From: Stropharia rugosoannulata
Lineage: Eukaryota > Basidiomycota > Agaricomycetes > Agaricales > Strophariaceae
DNA: 64,000 nucleotides
Direction: 5' to 3'
NCBI GenBank assembly: GCA_028532985.1
Contig: JANCIK010000010.1
Coordinates: 868,001-932,000, forward strand
The notes beneath the pieces are model-generated. The model saw nothing but the letters and a program-made list of their open reading frames with translations, made no database searches and was not told the origin of the DNA. This document shows positions 33,799-43,764 of the stretch, piece after piece. Each line of letters begins with the position of its first letter. The first letter of the stretch is position 1. A program made the position numbers and the translations under genes.

Positions 33799-35116
33799 AT
33801 GGCTACTACTCATGCTCCTCTTTTTAACTTCACCAATGTCAAGCATCAACTCTCGCTGATCCAGGACATTTGTGGGTTGGCCTCTGCTACTCCTGCCAAT
33901 TACACCGGCAGCCTGGAGCTGCTTGCTGTCGATTTGGTGCGTGCATCGCGCGGTTCCCTTGTTGTATGTTACTGACTTCGTCTGGCACGATTGCAGAACC
34001 GCTGGCGCGACGCGCACGGCAGTATCACTCGCGTTATAAACAACAATGAAGCTATCGAGATCCTCAATGAGACTCGCGCCATATACACGTCGCTCGAGGC
34101 TGACCACCACATTTGCTCCTTCTCTCCTGCCGCCAACGCATTTATCAACTTGCATGAACAAGTCCTCAAGGCCAAGGCTGCCGCTTCTCGTCAGCGCACC
34201 CATACCCCCACTGGACCGGTATGTTCATCTTCCTTCCCTAACCCTTTCTATACTTAATCTCCCTTTTTGGTGCGCGCAGCGCAACATTCGCGTTCTTACG
34301 CGTTCCGCAACCGCGGACCTTGAGACCGCCTCCGCGCCTGGAGGTACTACATCTCCTGACTCTGACGATGACAAGGTGTGGCTAACCTTGGTTTCTTTAC
34401 CAGACATCACTAACATGCAACTTTACATGCTCCTCAAAAAGATGGCCCTTGACGATAAGGTTGAAGCCGCGACTGAGGGAGGTCCTCCCAGCAGGCAGCA
34501 TACTCCCGAGCCGAGTCCTAACAAGAAGCGCGCTGCGCCTCCTGATACTCCTAAACAGGTGTGTGTTTGACCCGTCTCCGCTGCGCGCACTTAGATTCTT
34601 ATAGAAATACCAGTGCGAGCGCGGAGACACTCCTGGTTACCACTCTCGTCCCCTTGGTCGAGGCATGACTTATCGTCAGACCGAGCTTCGTCGCTCATTC
34701 CGTGACGCCGCTGCAGGTGAAGCCTCTCCTAAGAAAGCCAGGCTGGGCTCAGAGGGCGTTCCTACGTTCCCCGACTCTCCTTTTATTATGCAAGGTGCGC
34801 GCACCGCACCACTCTCTTACTAATCTTTTCTAACCTTTCTCCCTCAGGCACTTCTCTCGTTTTGGACAATGACAAGGTCAATGCTTGTCTTGATGCCGCC
34901 GCTAACCTCCTTAAGGAACCCCTTAATACGGGTAACCCTTCCGAGTTGGTGACGCGCCGCCTCATTGGTGATTTACAAGCAGAGATCATTTGTGATCTCC
35001 ACAAGGTTGACTTCATCCTCAAGCGCCGCGCGCTCCTCGTCGAGCAGCTTGTCATCTTGCAGCGCAGCCTCGACGTTACTGGCATTACTGCCGCCGAGGA
35101 CAAACCGGCCCAGTAG
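33799..35116 (+). CDS. Antisense gene C, spliced, inside the LTR element
   Basis: Exons 33799-33936, 33997-34218, 34280-34558, 34605-34794 and 34848-35116 join without a break into 365 residues. It starts MATTHAPLFNFTNVKHQL and ends AAEDKPAQ. The N-terminal 130 residues look helical. The middle is Ser/Pro/Lys-rich with basic clusters (NKKRAAPP, PKKARLG), possible nuclear signals. The C-terminus is a helical segment (LQAEIICDLHKVDFILKRRALL). No family recognised. Several splice sites coincide with the TGCGCGCA motif (donor GTGCGCGC at 34795, acceptor TGCGCGCAG at 34271). The five in-frame joins argue strongly that this is a real gene. Confidence 0.65.
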
Positions 35117-35241
35117 ATAGCCTGGCTCTATGTGCGCTGCACGCCTTAAAGGGGCGTCTGTAGCTAGCTCTCTTTGTATTCCCATCTTCTTTACCCAATA
35201 TATTATATTGTGGTCGCTTTCTTCCTACGATGCTCGCATCC
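35117..35241. other. Convergent gap between gene C and integrase
   Basis: The antisense gene C and the gag-pol strand end about 125 bases apart, tail to tail. A polyadenylation-type TATATTATATTG lies near 35198. Confidence 0.4.
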
Positions 35242-37497
35242 CTAAGTGTCTTCTTCGCCCCAGTCATCATCATCTTCTTCATCCTCTTCTACTGTAAGCG
35301 CACCGCTACCCGAGGGTACACCGGGCTCATCAAAGATATAATCTTTGGGAATAGCTGGCTCATAGTCCGGCGCCTCTAACATTTTAGCTAGGTTCTCCTT
35401 GGTCTGATCAATTATATCATCCAAGCCGTCCGGTAAGCGCAGCTGCCTTCGCGCAAAGTAGGGAATGAGGCGGAACGCCGCCACCTTATCCTTCAACACA
35501 GAGCCATCCATCTCTGCCACTAAGTATGCTCCACCGTCTTTTCGTGCGATAACAATGTAAGGCCCGTTCCATCGTGCGAGCATCTTACGGTTCAGACTGG
35601 ATTCTATGCCCGAGTTCCTCATTAGCACCACATCTCCTGGCTTAAACACATAATCACGGATTTTAGCCGAGTGCTTCTTTTCAAATGCCCTGATCACATC
35701 TCTTTTCGTCTTTGATACTCGTGCGTGCATCTCCTCTACTGTGTCGCGATGCTTGGCTAGTGCGCGCGCGCGATACCCTACTAACTCCTCCGTAGTCAGT
35801 ATGCGATCTGGTAGTTTCACCAGCCAAGTCGCTTCTGCTATGTCGAATGGTAGTATGGGGTGCGCGCCTGTTACCATGAAGAATGGGGAACACCCGAATC
35901 CTCGTCGCACAGTGATACGATCCGCCCACAATACATGGTAGAAGAATCTACTCCAACACTTATGCGCGCCTTCTGTCCCTCCACACGCTTTCCACAACAT
36001 CTGTCTTATGTCCCAATGAGGTCGCTCTATTTTTCCATTTGCTTGCGAGTTGTATGCGGAGATAGTAATCCCTGTAATCCCATACTTCTTTTCTAAATAC
36101 TTGAGCGCTGCGCGGAACGGTCCACCGTTATCTGTGATGATTTCTTGTAGACAGCCCCAACAGCAGATAATGTCCTCAAATATCCACTGCGCTATCGCAC
36201 GGGCATTCTCTTTCTTTAATGGCCGCCCTTCCGCCCATGAGCTCAGCGCACATCTTCTGTGCACTATGTAATTATACCCATTGGAGGCCGGGGACATGTG
36301 CATAGTGTCCGCATGTAGTTGCTGGAAGATAGACGGTGTGTGTGTCTCGGTGCGCGGGATCTGGATGATCGTCTTCTGTCTTAACTGACAGACATGACAT
36401 GTTTTCACATACCAGTAGACATCCCTTTCCAACTCAGGCCACCAGAAGCGCTCAGCTAGCAGTTTGTGCGTAGCATACGCTCCTCTGTGTCCCAAGCTGT
36501 CATGCGCTGAGCGCAGCATGTGTGTCCGCTGCGCCTGATCTATCACCAACTTATGCGCGTCATCTATGGATCTCCGGTACATCCGCCCATCCTTGTCTAA
36601 GAAGAAGTTACGAGCATTCCTCGTAAAGTTCTGATATTCTCGCTCTGTCATGCCTTTAGGCATAGTGGTTGGATTCTGCAACCAGTAGCGTATCATCGGC
36701 AATTTCTCATCCATGTCTTTCCCTGCTGACGTCCTGTTGTGCTCATCGTACTCTTCATCCTCCAGATCCTCTATTCTGGAGTCGGGTATCGCATGCGCCA
36801 GCACAAATTTCTCTAAGTACTCGCGCTGCGCGAGTGGCACACTCTCTTTCTGTATGAAGTCCTGCACGGCCCGCTTTTCCGCTTCCGTCTCTTTCCGTGC
36901 GTGCTCGAGCTCCTGCTGGAAACAGCCTATAGAACGCGCTTCTGGTAACTTGCGTGCCGTGGGACCTTCAAACAACTCGTTGAGGAGTCCTGTATATAGA
37001 TACCCTCCGCGATCATCGATCTGTTCCTTGAATTCCTCAAAGTCCAGGGGATCTGGGTCATCTTCATAGACTTTCTCATATTCGAGCGGTCCCACTTCCT
37101 GATCATCATCTTCTTCGGAGTGCGCGTACGCCTCATCTCCAGGTTGCCCTTCCCTACGCGATAGACCATCTGCTCCAAAGGTTTTGCCCGCAACATGTTT
37201 CAACTGGAAGTGATACATAAGTATTTTATCTATCCAGCAATTAATAGTCGCATTAGGGCCCATGCCCGGATTATCCAACATGCCCTTCAGGTATTTGGCA
37301 TCCGTTTCCACCACCAGCTTGCGTGCACCGATGAGCCAGTAATAACAGGCTTGTAGCGCACGTAAGAGTCCATACAACTCCCGTTTGGGCTGTGAGAAGC
37401 GCTGCTCGCATTCCGTTAACAGTATTGATCCGAAGCGCGCATATACCCTCTTCTTCGAATCTTGTGGGTCCTGCTGGTAAATGTAGAATCCTACTGC
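35242..37497 (-). CDS. Retrotransposon RNase H and integrase (after an in-frame TGA)
   Basis: Continuation of the pol frame after the TGA at 37498-37500, about 751 codons. RNase H comes first (ETDAKYL, KTFGADGLSR). Integrase follows with a zinc-binding HHCC motif (GHRGAYATH, CHVC) and the catalytic triad: D in LHADTMH, D in ITDNGGPF and E in GKIERPH. The C-terminal part (LARWNGPYIVI ... RLIPY) is the usual DNA-binding region without chromodomain. The end is very acidic (EEDEEDDDDW). All catalytic residues are present. As annotated, it would need readthrough of the TGA to be made as part of Pol. Confidence 0.9.
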   Translation of the reverse strand, partial: AVGFYIYQQDPQDSKKRVYARFGSILLTECEQRFSQPKRELYGLLRALQACYYWLIGARKLVVETDAKYLKGMLDNPGMGPNATINCWIDKILMYHFQLKHVAGKTFGADGLSRREGQPGDEAYAHSEEDDDQEVGPLEYEKVYEDDPDPLDFEEFKEQIDDRGGYLYTGLLNELFEGPTARKLPEARSIGCFQQELEHARKETEAEKRAVQDFIQKESVPLAQREYLEKFVLAHAIPDSRIEDLEDEEYDEHNRTSAGKDMDEKLPMIRYWLQNPTTMPKGMTEREYQNFTRNARNFFLDKDGRMYRRSIDDAHKLVIDQAQRTHMLRSAHDSLGHRGAYATHKLLAERFWWPELERDVYWYVKTCHVCQLRQKTIIQIPRTETHTPSIFQQLHADTMHMSPASNGYNYIVHRRCALSSWAEGRPLKKENARAIAQWIFEDIICCWGCLQEIITDNGGPFRAALKYLEKKYGITGITISAYNSQANGKIERPHWDIRQMLWKACGGTEGAHKCWSRFFYHVLWADRITVRRGFGCSPFFMVTGAHPILPFDIAEATWLVKLPDRILTTEELVGYRARALAKHRDTVEEMHARVSKTKRDVIRAFEKKHSAKIRDYVFKPGDVVLMRNSGIESSLNRKMLARWNGPYIVIARKDGGAYLVAEMDGSVLKDKVAAFRLIPYFARRQLRLPDGLDDIIDQTKENLAKMLEAPDYEPAIPKDYIFDEPGVPSGSGALTVEEDEEDDDDWGEEDT

Positions 37498-39177
37498 TCA
37501 CCATGATGTGTCTACAGCCAAACTAATCGGTCCTGGTAGGGTGTAGTCCAGTGGTTTCACACAATGTGCGTTGCGCGCACCGTCTTTCAGCGAGTCCATG
37601 CTAGCTTGTTGAGCGGGCCCCCACTCAAAGGGCTCTTTCCCACGCAATAGCCGCTGTATGTGCTCTGCGCGCTTCGCATAGTCTGAGATGTAAATACGGA
37701 GCAGACCCATTGTACCCATGAATGCGCGCACATCACTGATGTTCTTGCATGGCCCCCAATTGAGGATCACATGCACTTTATCAGGTGCTGGCTTTCGCCC
37801 TTCGTATGTACACAAGTGCCCCACCACTACTATCTCAGCCGCGCACAGTATGGACTTCTTTCCACTAAATGTTCCTCCCGAGTACTTCATGCGCTGCACG
37901 ATTCTGTTGACATTCAACATGTGCTCCCATACGAATTTCCTTATTCCCTTATTCTCTGGTATCATCTCATATCCTCCTCCTTCTAACTCGTAGCGCGTTT
38001 TAGGTCCCCTAATAGGTACATCGTCTATATAGGGCTCTGTAACTTCAGGTATTTCCTCGCGTAATATATATGCGACATCCTCATGAAAGATGGGCACGGA
38101 GTTTGTCCATCCCATAGGTAGGGTTACTAAGCGCAGCGCACCGAACGGCGTTTGGAATGTAGTCAGGTCTCTAGAGGACTCAGCTAACAGCCGCTCATCG
38201 TACCCAACATACAAGTCCAGGATGCCGCCACATGCGCGCCCCGCAAAGTGTTCCGCTAGACTTTCCGCTGCTGGAGGTAGTCCTGAATGTGCAATGGTTA
38301 CCGCATTTAACGGTTCGAGACTGTGCACAATTCTGAACGAGACCCCGTCCTTCTTAGTCACTGTAAACCAGCGCGACTGGTACGATGAGCTCGAGGGCTC
38401 ATACGTGCCTGCGCGAATCTTGGTGGCGATGAATTCACATACGCACTCATACATCCCTGGTGGTATCGGAATGTTCTTCAATACCCAAGGCGTGTGCTCT
38501 ACAGTGGGAATATCTACTGGAGGGAAGAAGTCCGTACGGAATCTACCCTTCTCTGTGTCATCCCACGCGAACGCCTCATTCTGTTGCATGAAGACTTGAT
38601 GCACCAGCTTGCGCTCCTCGGCCCACAGGAAATCCCCTTCATGCGCCTTGTCAATTCCCTCCATGCGCTCAGCGGTGTACCGACCTGTAGGTACGAAGTC
38701 CGGCAGATGTGGTGACAATTGCGGCATGTCCTTTAGTGGGTCTCCTTTTATCTCCCTCACTATTCTAAACTTCTCTGGTAAATCTTGATAGACGGGCCTG
38801 ACTTTCTCAGCCACTGGCTTATACTTCTTTCCTGCGAGCACCGTAACGGTTGTGGCATTCTTGCCAGTCAAGCGCTTATGTGTTACTCCTTGTTTCTTAC
38901 TAGGGACCTGTTCCTCGTGCGATGCGCGGAACTGCCCTCTAGGCTCTCCCTTGACTACTTCCTCTTTGCGCCATTCGCGCTGCTGAAAATACTTGTATAT
39001 TCTTTCTTTTTCATCATCCTCCATCTTAGCTTCATGTACTGCTTGAGCCATGTATACATCCCTGAGCTCAGCGCTCCCAAACCGCTTCTTATTCTTTGGT
39101 AGCGCGTACCCCGCTATCTCTATTTTCCCCGTGCGATCATCTCTGTCAAACATCAACGCGACCTCTCCTTGACGCAT
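37498..39177 (-). CDS. Retrotransposon reverse transcriptase
   Basis: Starts at the ATG that overlaps the protease stop (TGATG, 39175-39179). About 220 residues of linker precede the RT domain. RT motifs: RWFTVTKKDG, catalytic LDLYVGYD and YIDDVPI (YIDD in place of the usual YVDD/FVDD), and PMGWTNSV. The connection part with FMGTMGLLR follows. It ends AVDTSW then TGA at 37498-37500; the next codons (AVGFYIYQQD) carry on the RNase H fold in the same frame, so TGA replaced a sense codon, probably TGG. All RT catalytic residues are present. Confidence 0.92.
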   Translation of the reverse strand: MRQGEVALMFDRDDRTGKIEIAGYALPKNKKRFGSAELRDVYMAQAVHEAKMEDDEKERIYKYFQQREWRKEEVVKGEPRGQFRASHEEQVPSKKQGVTHKRLTGKNATTVTVLAGKKYKPVAEKVRPVYQDLPEKFRIVREIKGDPLKDMPQLSPHLPDFVPTGRYTAERMEGIDKAHEGDFLWAEERKLVHQVFMQQNEAFAWDDTEKGRFRTDFFPPVDIPTVEHTPWVLKNIPIPPGMYECVCEFIATKIRAGTYEPSSSSYQSRWFTVTKKDGVSFRIVHSLEPLNAVTIAHSGLPPAAESLAEHFAGRACGGILDLYVGYDERLLAESSRDLTTFQTPFGALRLVTLPMGWTNSVPIFHEDVAYILREEIPEVTEPYIDDVPIRGPKTRYELEGGGYEMIPENKGIRKFVWEHMLNVNRIVQRMKYSGGTFSGKKSILCAAEIVVVGHLCTYEGRKPAPDKVHVILNWGPCKNISDVRAFMGTMGLLRIYISDYAKRAEHIQRLLRGKEPFEWGPAQQASMDSLKDGARNAHCVKPLDYTLPGPISLAVDTSW

Positions 39178-40445
39178 CAAATCATCGAGGATTGAAAATC
39201 CTGATCTGCGCTAGGGTTTTCCGTCGTGCCAGGGTCCTGCAATTTAGGTTCGCGCTGCACAATCTTGGGACCGCACCCTCGGTTATAGGTGGGTACTACC
39301 AGCTTGCGCTGTGTGTTGGGATCGGTGAGCGTAAGCTCAACCGTTCCATTGCCGCGCATCTTCACATTGCTCTCCGTGAGGATCTCGAACGGCCGGCCCA
39401 AGAGCACCTCGTAAGCCGCTGCGCTGATGACATGCACTTGTAAGTACACTGTCAGTCCGTTGAACACAAATGGTACGTTGCGCGCTAAGCCCTTGGTGGA
39501 TTCCACCTGCTTATTCGCGCTCTGCATCCGTATAGTGAAGTCCGGGTCCCAACTAAGTCCTAAGCGCTCAGCGGTGTCTTGTGCCATTGACACAATCTGC
39601 GACCCACTGTCGAGCAACGTCTCCGCGTGTCCCTTGCCGTTGATGAGCAGAAATACCGCCTTCAGATGGTGCGATTCGCGCGCCACAATAAGCCCCTTAG
39701 GCTTTTCGCCCGGCTGCAGAGTCGAGACGTACTGCTCGTACGGGTCTTCCATGATGATGGTCCCCGGTTGCAGTCCGCTGCGCTCATCTGAGCAAGTAAG
39801 GAAAGTGGCCACTGGTAGCTCATCCATCTGCATAAACTCCTCTTCCTCTTCTTCCTCTGCTAACCGCGCAATAGCTTCATCTACCTCGCGCTCTTCTTCA
39901 TCGTAGTCTAGTTGTAATACGCGCATCGTATTCAAATCCAATGGTACCTTTCTTGGTACTATGCGCTCAACGAATTTTCTTCTGAAGCCTGCAGTCGAGA
40001 TGCCTAACAACTGGCCCTGCGTGATCTCAATTTTCTGATTTTCTAAGTGCTTGAGGACTGCGTCAGCCTGTGCCTCATCTTCGATAGGTGCACGCAGCTT
40101 ATAGGCCAGCTTCCTCTTCTCTACTACAGGTATGGGCTCCTCCCTAACCTTAGGTTTTACTTTCTCTGGCACGCGCAGCGGAGGTACCATTACATATGGC
40201 ACTGCTGCTGGTCGTGCACTAGGCCCAGCCTTTGCAGGAACCTCAAACACTACTTTTTTCTTTACTGGTGCGCTGCGCGCACCTTGCTCCTCCACTACTT
40301 CTCGCAACTCATCTTCCTCATCATCACTCGCGTCCTCAACTGATGCTCTGGGTATATTTCTGATTGGTAACTTCTTATTTGCGCCCTCCGGGTTCTTGGG
40401 TTTATCAGAGCCGCTACGCATAACTCTGCCCGTGTTTCCCTTCAT
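39177..40445 (-). CDS. Retrotransposon protease ORF
   Basis: The frame is open from 40454; the first ATG is at 40443-40445, just after the gag stop. About 270 residues of charged linker (a run of Glu near residue 200) precede an aspartic protease core with active site LLDSGSQI and the flap-side AAYEVLLGRPF. It stops at TGA 39177-39179, overlapping the RT start codon by one base. It processes the Gag and Pol proteins in such elements. Confidence 0.88.
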   Translation of the reverse strand: MKGNTGRVMRSGSDKPKNPEGANKKLPIRNIPRASVEDASDDEEDELREVVEEQGARSAPVKKKVVFEVPAKAGPSARPAAVPYVMVPPLRVPEKVKPKVREEPIPVVEKRKLAYKLRAPIEDEAQADAVLKHLENQKIEITQGQLLGISTAGFRRKFVERIVPRKVPLDLNTMRVLQLDYDEEEREVDEAIARLAEEEEEEEFMQMDELPVATFLTCSDERSGLQPGTIIMEDPYEQYVSTLQPGEKPKGLIVARESHHLKAVFLLINGKGHAETLLDSGSQIVSMAQDTAERLGLSWDPDFTIRMQSANKQVESTKGLARNVPFVFNGLTVYLQVHVISAAAYEVLLGRPFEILTESNVKMRGNGTVELTLTDPNTQRKLVVPTYNRGCGPKIVQREPKLQDPGTTENPSADQDFQSSMI

Positions 40446-40450
40446 CAGAC

Positions 40451-41923
40451 TCAATCGAAACCCTGACTGAGCGCAGCGTCGCGTTCGGCTTTCATAGTCG
40501 CTATTAACTGGCGCTGTTCCTCTATCACTTCCTCAGGCGTCTTCGCCGATGTGTGCTCCTTCAGGAACGCCTTCTTACTTTCCAACTCTTGTTGAAGCGC
40601 GCGTATCTGCTCCTCATAGGTCTCGTCCAAGGAACTGGCTGGTTGGTACATCTGCGAGTATACCATGCTAGGAGGCATACCCATGTACGAAGGGTGGACA
40701 GGTGCCATATACGCTTGCTGCGCGGGCTGCCCGTTCTTCTTATGCCATTCGTCGACGCGCTCTTTAATCGCGCGCGAAGGGTCCCAAGGTATCGATGACC
40801 CATCAGGTAGCTGTAAGCGCCCCGCCTCTGTGATGACAATCCTCCCCGCTGACAAGTCTTGCTGCCGTACGATGCACTCAGCAACCACATGTCCCGTCTG
40901 CTTGCAGTAGAAGCAGCGAGGCTCCGGGCGTTGTTGGTATTGGAAGGGCCTAGGTGGCGCTCCACCAAAACTCGGTGCGCTCATGGGCATCATGGGGGCT
41001 ACTGGTTGCACAGGCACCGACATCGGTGCGGCGCGCGCAGCCATGACATTGCGGATAATGTCCTCCAACTCTTTCTTACTCGACTCCTTTGACTTCGCCA
41101 CTGTCTTCTCCACTAGCGACAAGGTATCCTTGAAGGAAGCGACGAACCCTTTCAGGTCCTCAATCTCTCCGCGCAGCGAACCAACATCCGCGGCCTCAGT
41201 CTTGATGGCAGGCACCGGCATAAGTCCATCAGTGCTATCGCACCCTAGACTCAGCGTAGTGCTTGGGTTCTTGGTGCGGGCCATTTGTTCCGCCATCTCG
41301 GCTACCTGTTTGAGAGGGTACATGTCCTCGGTGCGCGCTTCTACCGTCACCCCAGTAGGTGCAGTGAACTGTATATTGCGCTCAGTCAAGAACTTGTCGA
41401 ACGATGCGCGCGTCGTGTAATCAATGTCCAGTTTATTAAACAATCGATCCCTGAACCCCGCAGTGAGACTATTGGTGAAGTAAGTCACCAAGGTATGATT
41501 CGCAAGCAGGGTAGGCGCCTTCGTGAGCTTAGCGGCCTCGGCCAAGAATGTGCGCTTGAAGTCCAGCAACACCTGGAGGTCTTCCTCCGAGATGCGCTGA
41601 TTCTCCTTGCAGAGCTTCTTGAGCCGCGCGATGGACCCTGTCTGAATGCTGATCACCTCCGGGTACTCGTTGAGAATCATTTTCTTGAGCTCCGCGTACC
41701 CTTTGGTATCATAACCTGGTAGATTCTTCCACTCCTCCGCCGTCTGCATGGGTACATATTTTATTACATATCCCCTCTTCTCATCGTCCTCCGTCACCTC
41801 CGCGCGCTTAAACCAATCCTCCAGGTCCTCGAAGTACCGCGGCAGCTCATCGCGCTCTGCAGCAGGATCGAAGCTCGGCGCACCGCGCGCACCGCGTACT
41901 GGCATGGACATATCCTTAGGCAT
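40451..41923 (-). CDS. Retrotransposon Gag with zinc knuckle
   Basis: 490 residues starting MPKDMSMPVRG. The capsid-like helical region covers about residues 25-190. A coiled coil lies at about 250-290. A CCHC knuckle CFYCKQTGHVVAEC (337-350, CX2CX4HX4C) binds nucleic acid. A helical C-terminal part (LQQELESKKAFL) ends at TGA 40451. The start overlaps the stop of the leader ORF by the bases ATGCCTAA. It forms the virus-like particle. Confidence 0.93.
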   Translation of the reverse strand: MPKDMSMPVRGARGAPSFDPAAERDELPRYFEDLEDWFKRAEVTEDDEKRGYVIKYVPMQTAEEWKNLPGYDTKGYAELKKMILNEYPEVISIQTGSIARLKKLCKENQRISEEDLQVLLDFKRTFLAEAAKLTKAPTLLANHTLVTYFTNSLTAGFRDRLFNKLDIDYTTRASFDKFLTERNIQFTAPTGVTVEARTEDMYPLKQVAEMAEQMARTKNPSTTLSLGCDSTDGLMPVPAIKTEAADVGSLRGEIEDLKGFVASFKDTLSLVEKTVAKSKESSKKELEDIIRNVMAARAAPMSVPVQPVAPMMPMSAPSFGGAPPRPFQYQQRPEPRCFYCKQTGHVVAECIVRQQDLSAGRIVITEAGRLQLPDGSSIPWDPSRAIKERVDEWHKKNGQPAQQAYMAPVHPSYMGMPPSMVYSQMYQPASSLDETYEEQIRALQQELESKKAFLKEHTSAKTPEEVIEEQRQLIATMKAERDAALSQGFD

Positions 41924-42482
41924 AGTTTCTGGTTCTCGTGGGGGTGAATTTCGTTCTATCTCTCGCTACGCGCTCTGCTTCACTTTCGCTATTTTCCGCC
42001 GTGCGCTGCACGGACGTCTTAGCAGTCCCAAATACTTCCGAGAATGGAGGAGGGGTGTCTTGGGTAGCTTGGCTATCAGAAGTACCGAATGGTGCGGTTT
42101 CAAGTGTAATATCACCGTCCACTAATTGGTCTTCTGATTCAATGCCAGATGGTGGTCCCCAAAATCCACTAGTCCCTACTCTTAATTCCGAGTCGCTTTC
42201 GGTGAGCGCACCTGGGATGCGCTGCGCTAATCCCTGAGTCTCGATCTGCAACTGTGCTTCCTCCCTCGCTCTTTTCTTTGCTTTTCTGTCTCGTGTCGGT
42301 GTAATTACCAACAGCTCTACCAGCTCAGCGTCTTTCTTGCTCCTCGTGGTTCTCTCGTGTGAAGGCACCGTTCCAAAGGATGGTCTGGCTTCTTCTGGCT
42401 CGGCGAGTGATGAAGGCGCAGGAAATTTGCCTCGCTTATTACTCGTCCCTGTTTTATTTGAAATTTTTGTAATTTATTGTAA
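41916..42482 (-). CDS. AUG-less leader ORF upstream of gag
   Basis: An open frame of about 188 codons without any ATG, running from about 42482 to a TAA (41916-41918) that overlaps the gag start codon. The product would be low-complexity, charged and Thr/Ser-rich (TRSKKDAELVELL ... TPTRTRNYA). Protein-like composition and length suggest it is used, by splicing from the LTR or a non-AUG start, or that it once was. It could instead be a by-product of GC-rich leader sequence. Confidence 0.4.
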
Positions 42483-42533
42483 TAGGCACAAGCCGTAGTT
42501 CCCGAAACACTAAGTGAGATTTCTGAACCTTCC

Positions 42534-42550
42534 CCTCGCGGTGGGCTCCA
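42534..42550 (-). other. Primer-binding-site-like sequence
   Basis: On the minus strand, two bases after the 5' LTR end (CTCTCA-TC), it reads TGGAGCCCACCGCGAG. A start with TGG pairs with the CCA end of a tRNA, and the complement looks like a tRNA 3' end. I cannot assign the tRNA. Confidence 0.6.
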
Positions 42551-42552
42551 GA

Positions 42553-43764
42553 TGAGAGGTCTACTGCGTAGCTAGACTCGAAATCGCGAAACACAACACA
42601 CACACACACCCAGCGGAGCAAGATCCTATCCTTTAGATCGAGCGAACGCCCTCAACTAAACGGCTAGTATAATCTTTGCTCTGCTCTGGTTCCCGGTCTG
42701 GGCGTGCGATGCGCGCACCTTGTGTCCTCTAGTCTTTGTAATAGCAAGTAGTGCCTGCAAGTTCGTTTGTAAGGAGGGGTTTAATTCTAGTAAATCTCGG
42801 ATAGAGCCCGGTTGCTAGTGGCGTGCGCTAGGCAAAATGATAAATGAAATAAGTTGTTTTAGCGAACGGCTTCGCTGCACGCACTTCCGGGTCCGGTGAC
42901 CTCGTACGATGCGCGGACTCTCCAAAGTCCAACAATCCAAGACTCTCCAAAGTCTTTCACCCGGTGGTGCAGTCTCAGTCTAAACACTACAGTGCGAGTT
43001 TCCATACACGGTTGTACTGACTCCTCACTGAGCTCTCCAATTGACCCGGTGGCCAGAAGCTATCCAAAACTCCTATGATTCACAAAACACTTCACAGTTA
43101 AGACCCTAACAAAAGCTAAACACAGCCCGCTGACGGCCTGGGACAGAACCCAGCACACAGATCTAGTGGGTAGACAATTGCTTAATTACTATAGACAAGG
43201 ATACAGGTTTATATGCGATGCATGCATGTGTACTAATAATAAGGTAAAGTAAATACTAGCAACGCACGGCCAAAGGCCCGCGCATCGCATCCGGGCTTCC
43301 CTTCGAGTGTCCTGATCCCTTGGCATTCGCTGCGCGCATGTTGTTTATTCCCTCGGGCTTTTGCACGTCTTTTGATGCGCGCCGCCACGGTCACATGATG
43401 TGTGGACTTAGACAAATTTTGCCTTGCGATGTGCGCATAGGAGATACGCGCACAGCCCTTCACACCGCCCTTGGTATCCGCTCAGCTGTACTCACACCGC
43501 TCTTTGCTGGTGCTTAACCGTTCTACGCTTTCCTGATCGCTCGCACAGATGGCCAAACTATGCACTCTAGACTGTGCAGCTCGCTGACCAATCTTTCTCG
43601 CGATACGGTGCGTGCAGGCGCTTGTAGTCATGATGCTCGCGCGCTGATAGCTATAGACTATGAGGCAGGCTCAACTCTAGTCTCTCTGTGTTTTCCCGCG
43701 CGCAGCTATCCCACTAACGGACCTTCTGACTGTTTACACCCGTAGCCAAAAAGCAGCCCTGTCA
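42553..43764 (-). repeat. 5' LTR
   Basis: 1,212 bp, apparently identical to 27765-28976. Reading on the minus strand it starts TGACAG at 43764 and ends CTCTCA at 42553. It should hold the promoter of the element. Confidence 0.95.

Larger units (their letters stand above)
27765..43764 (-). mobile_element. Complete 16,000-bp Ty3-type LTR retrotransposon with antisense genes
   Basis: LTRs of 1,212 bp at 27765-28976 and 42553-43764 appear identical. On the minus strand they run TGACAG...CTCTCA. The target duplication is ACGG (27761-27764 and 43765-43768). The minus strand carries, in order, a PBS-like site, leader ORF, Gag, protease, RT, RNase H and integrase, then a polypurine tract at the 3' LTR. 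The domain order RT-RNase H-integrase makes it Ty3-type. No chromodomain is seen. Between integrase and the 3' LTR lie about 6 kb with spliced genes on the opposite strand. Identical LTRs and a perfect duplication indicate very recent insertion. Confidence 0.95.

Noticed and set aside
37498..37500. TGA in pol as a selenocysteine codon
   Set aside because: Fungi lack the selenocysteine machinery; mutation or readthrough is far more likely.
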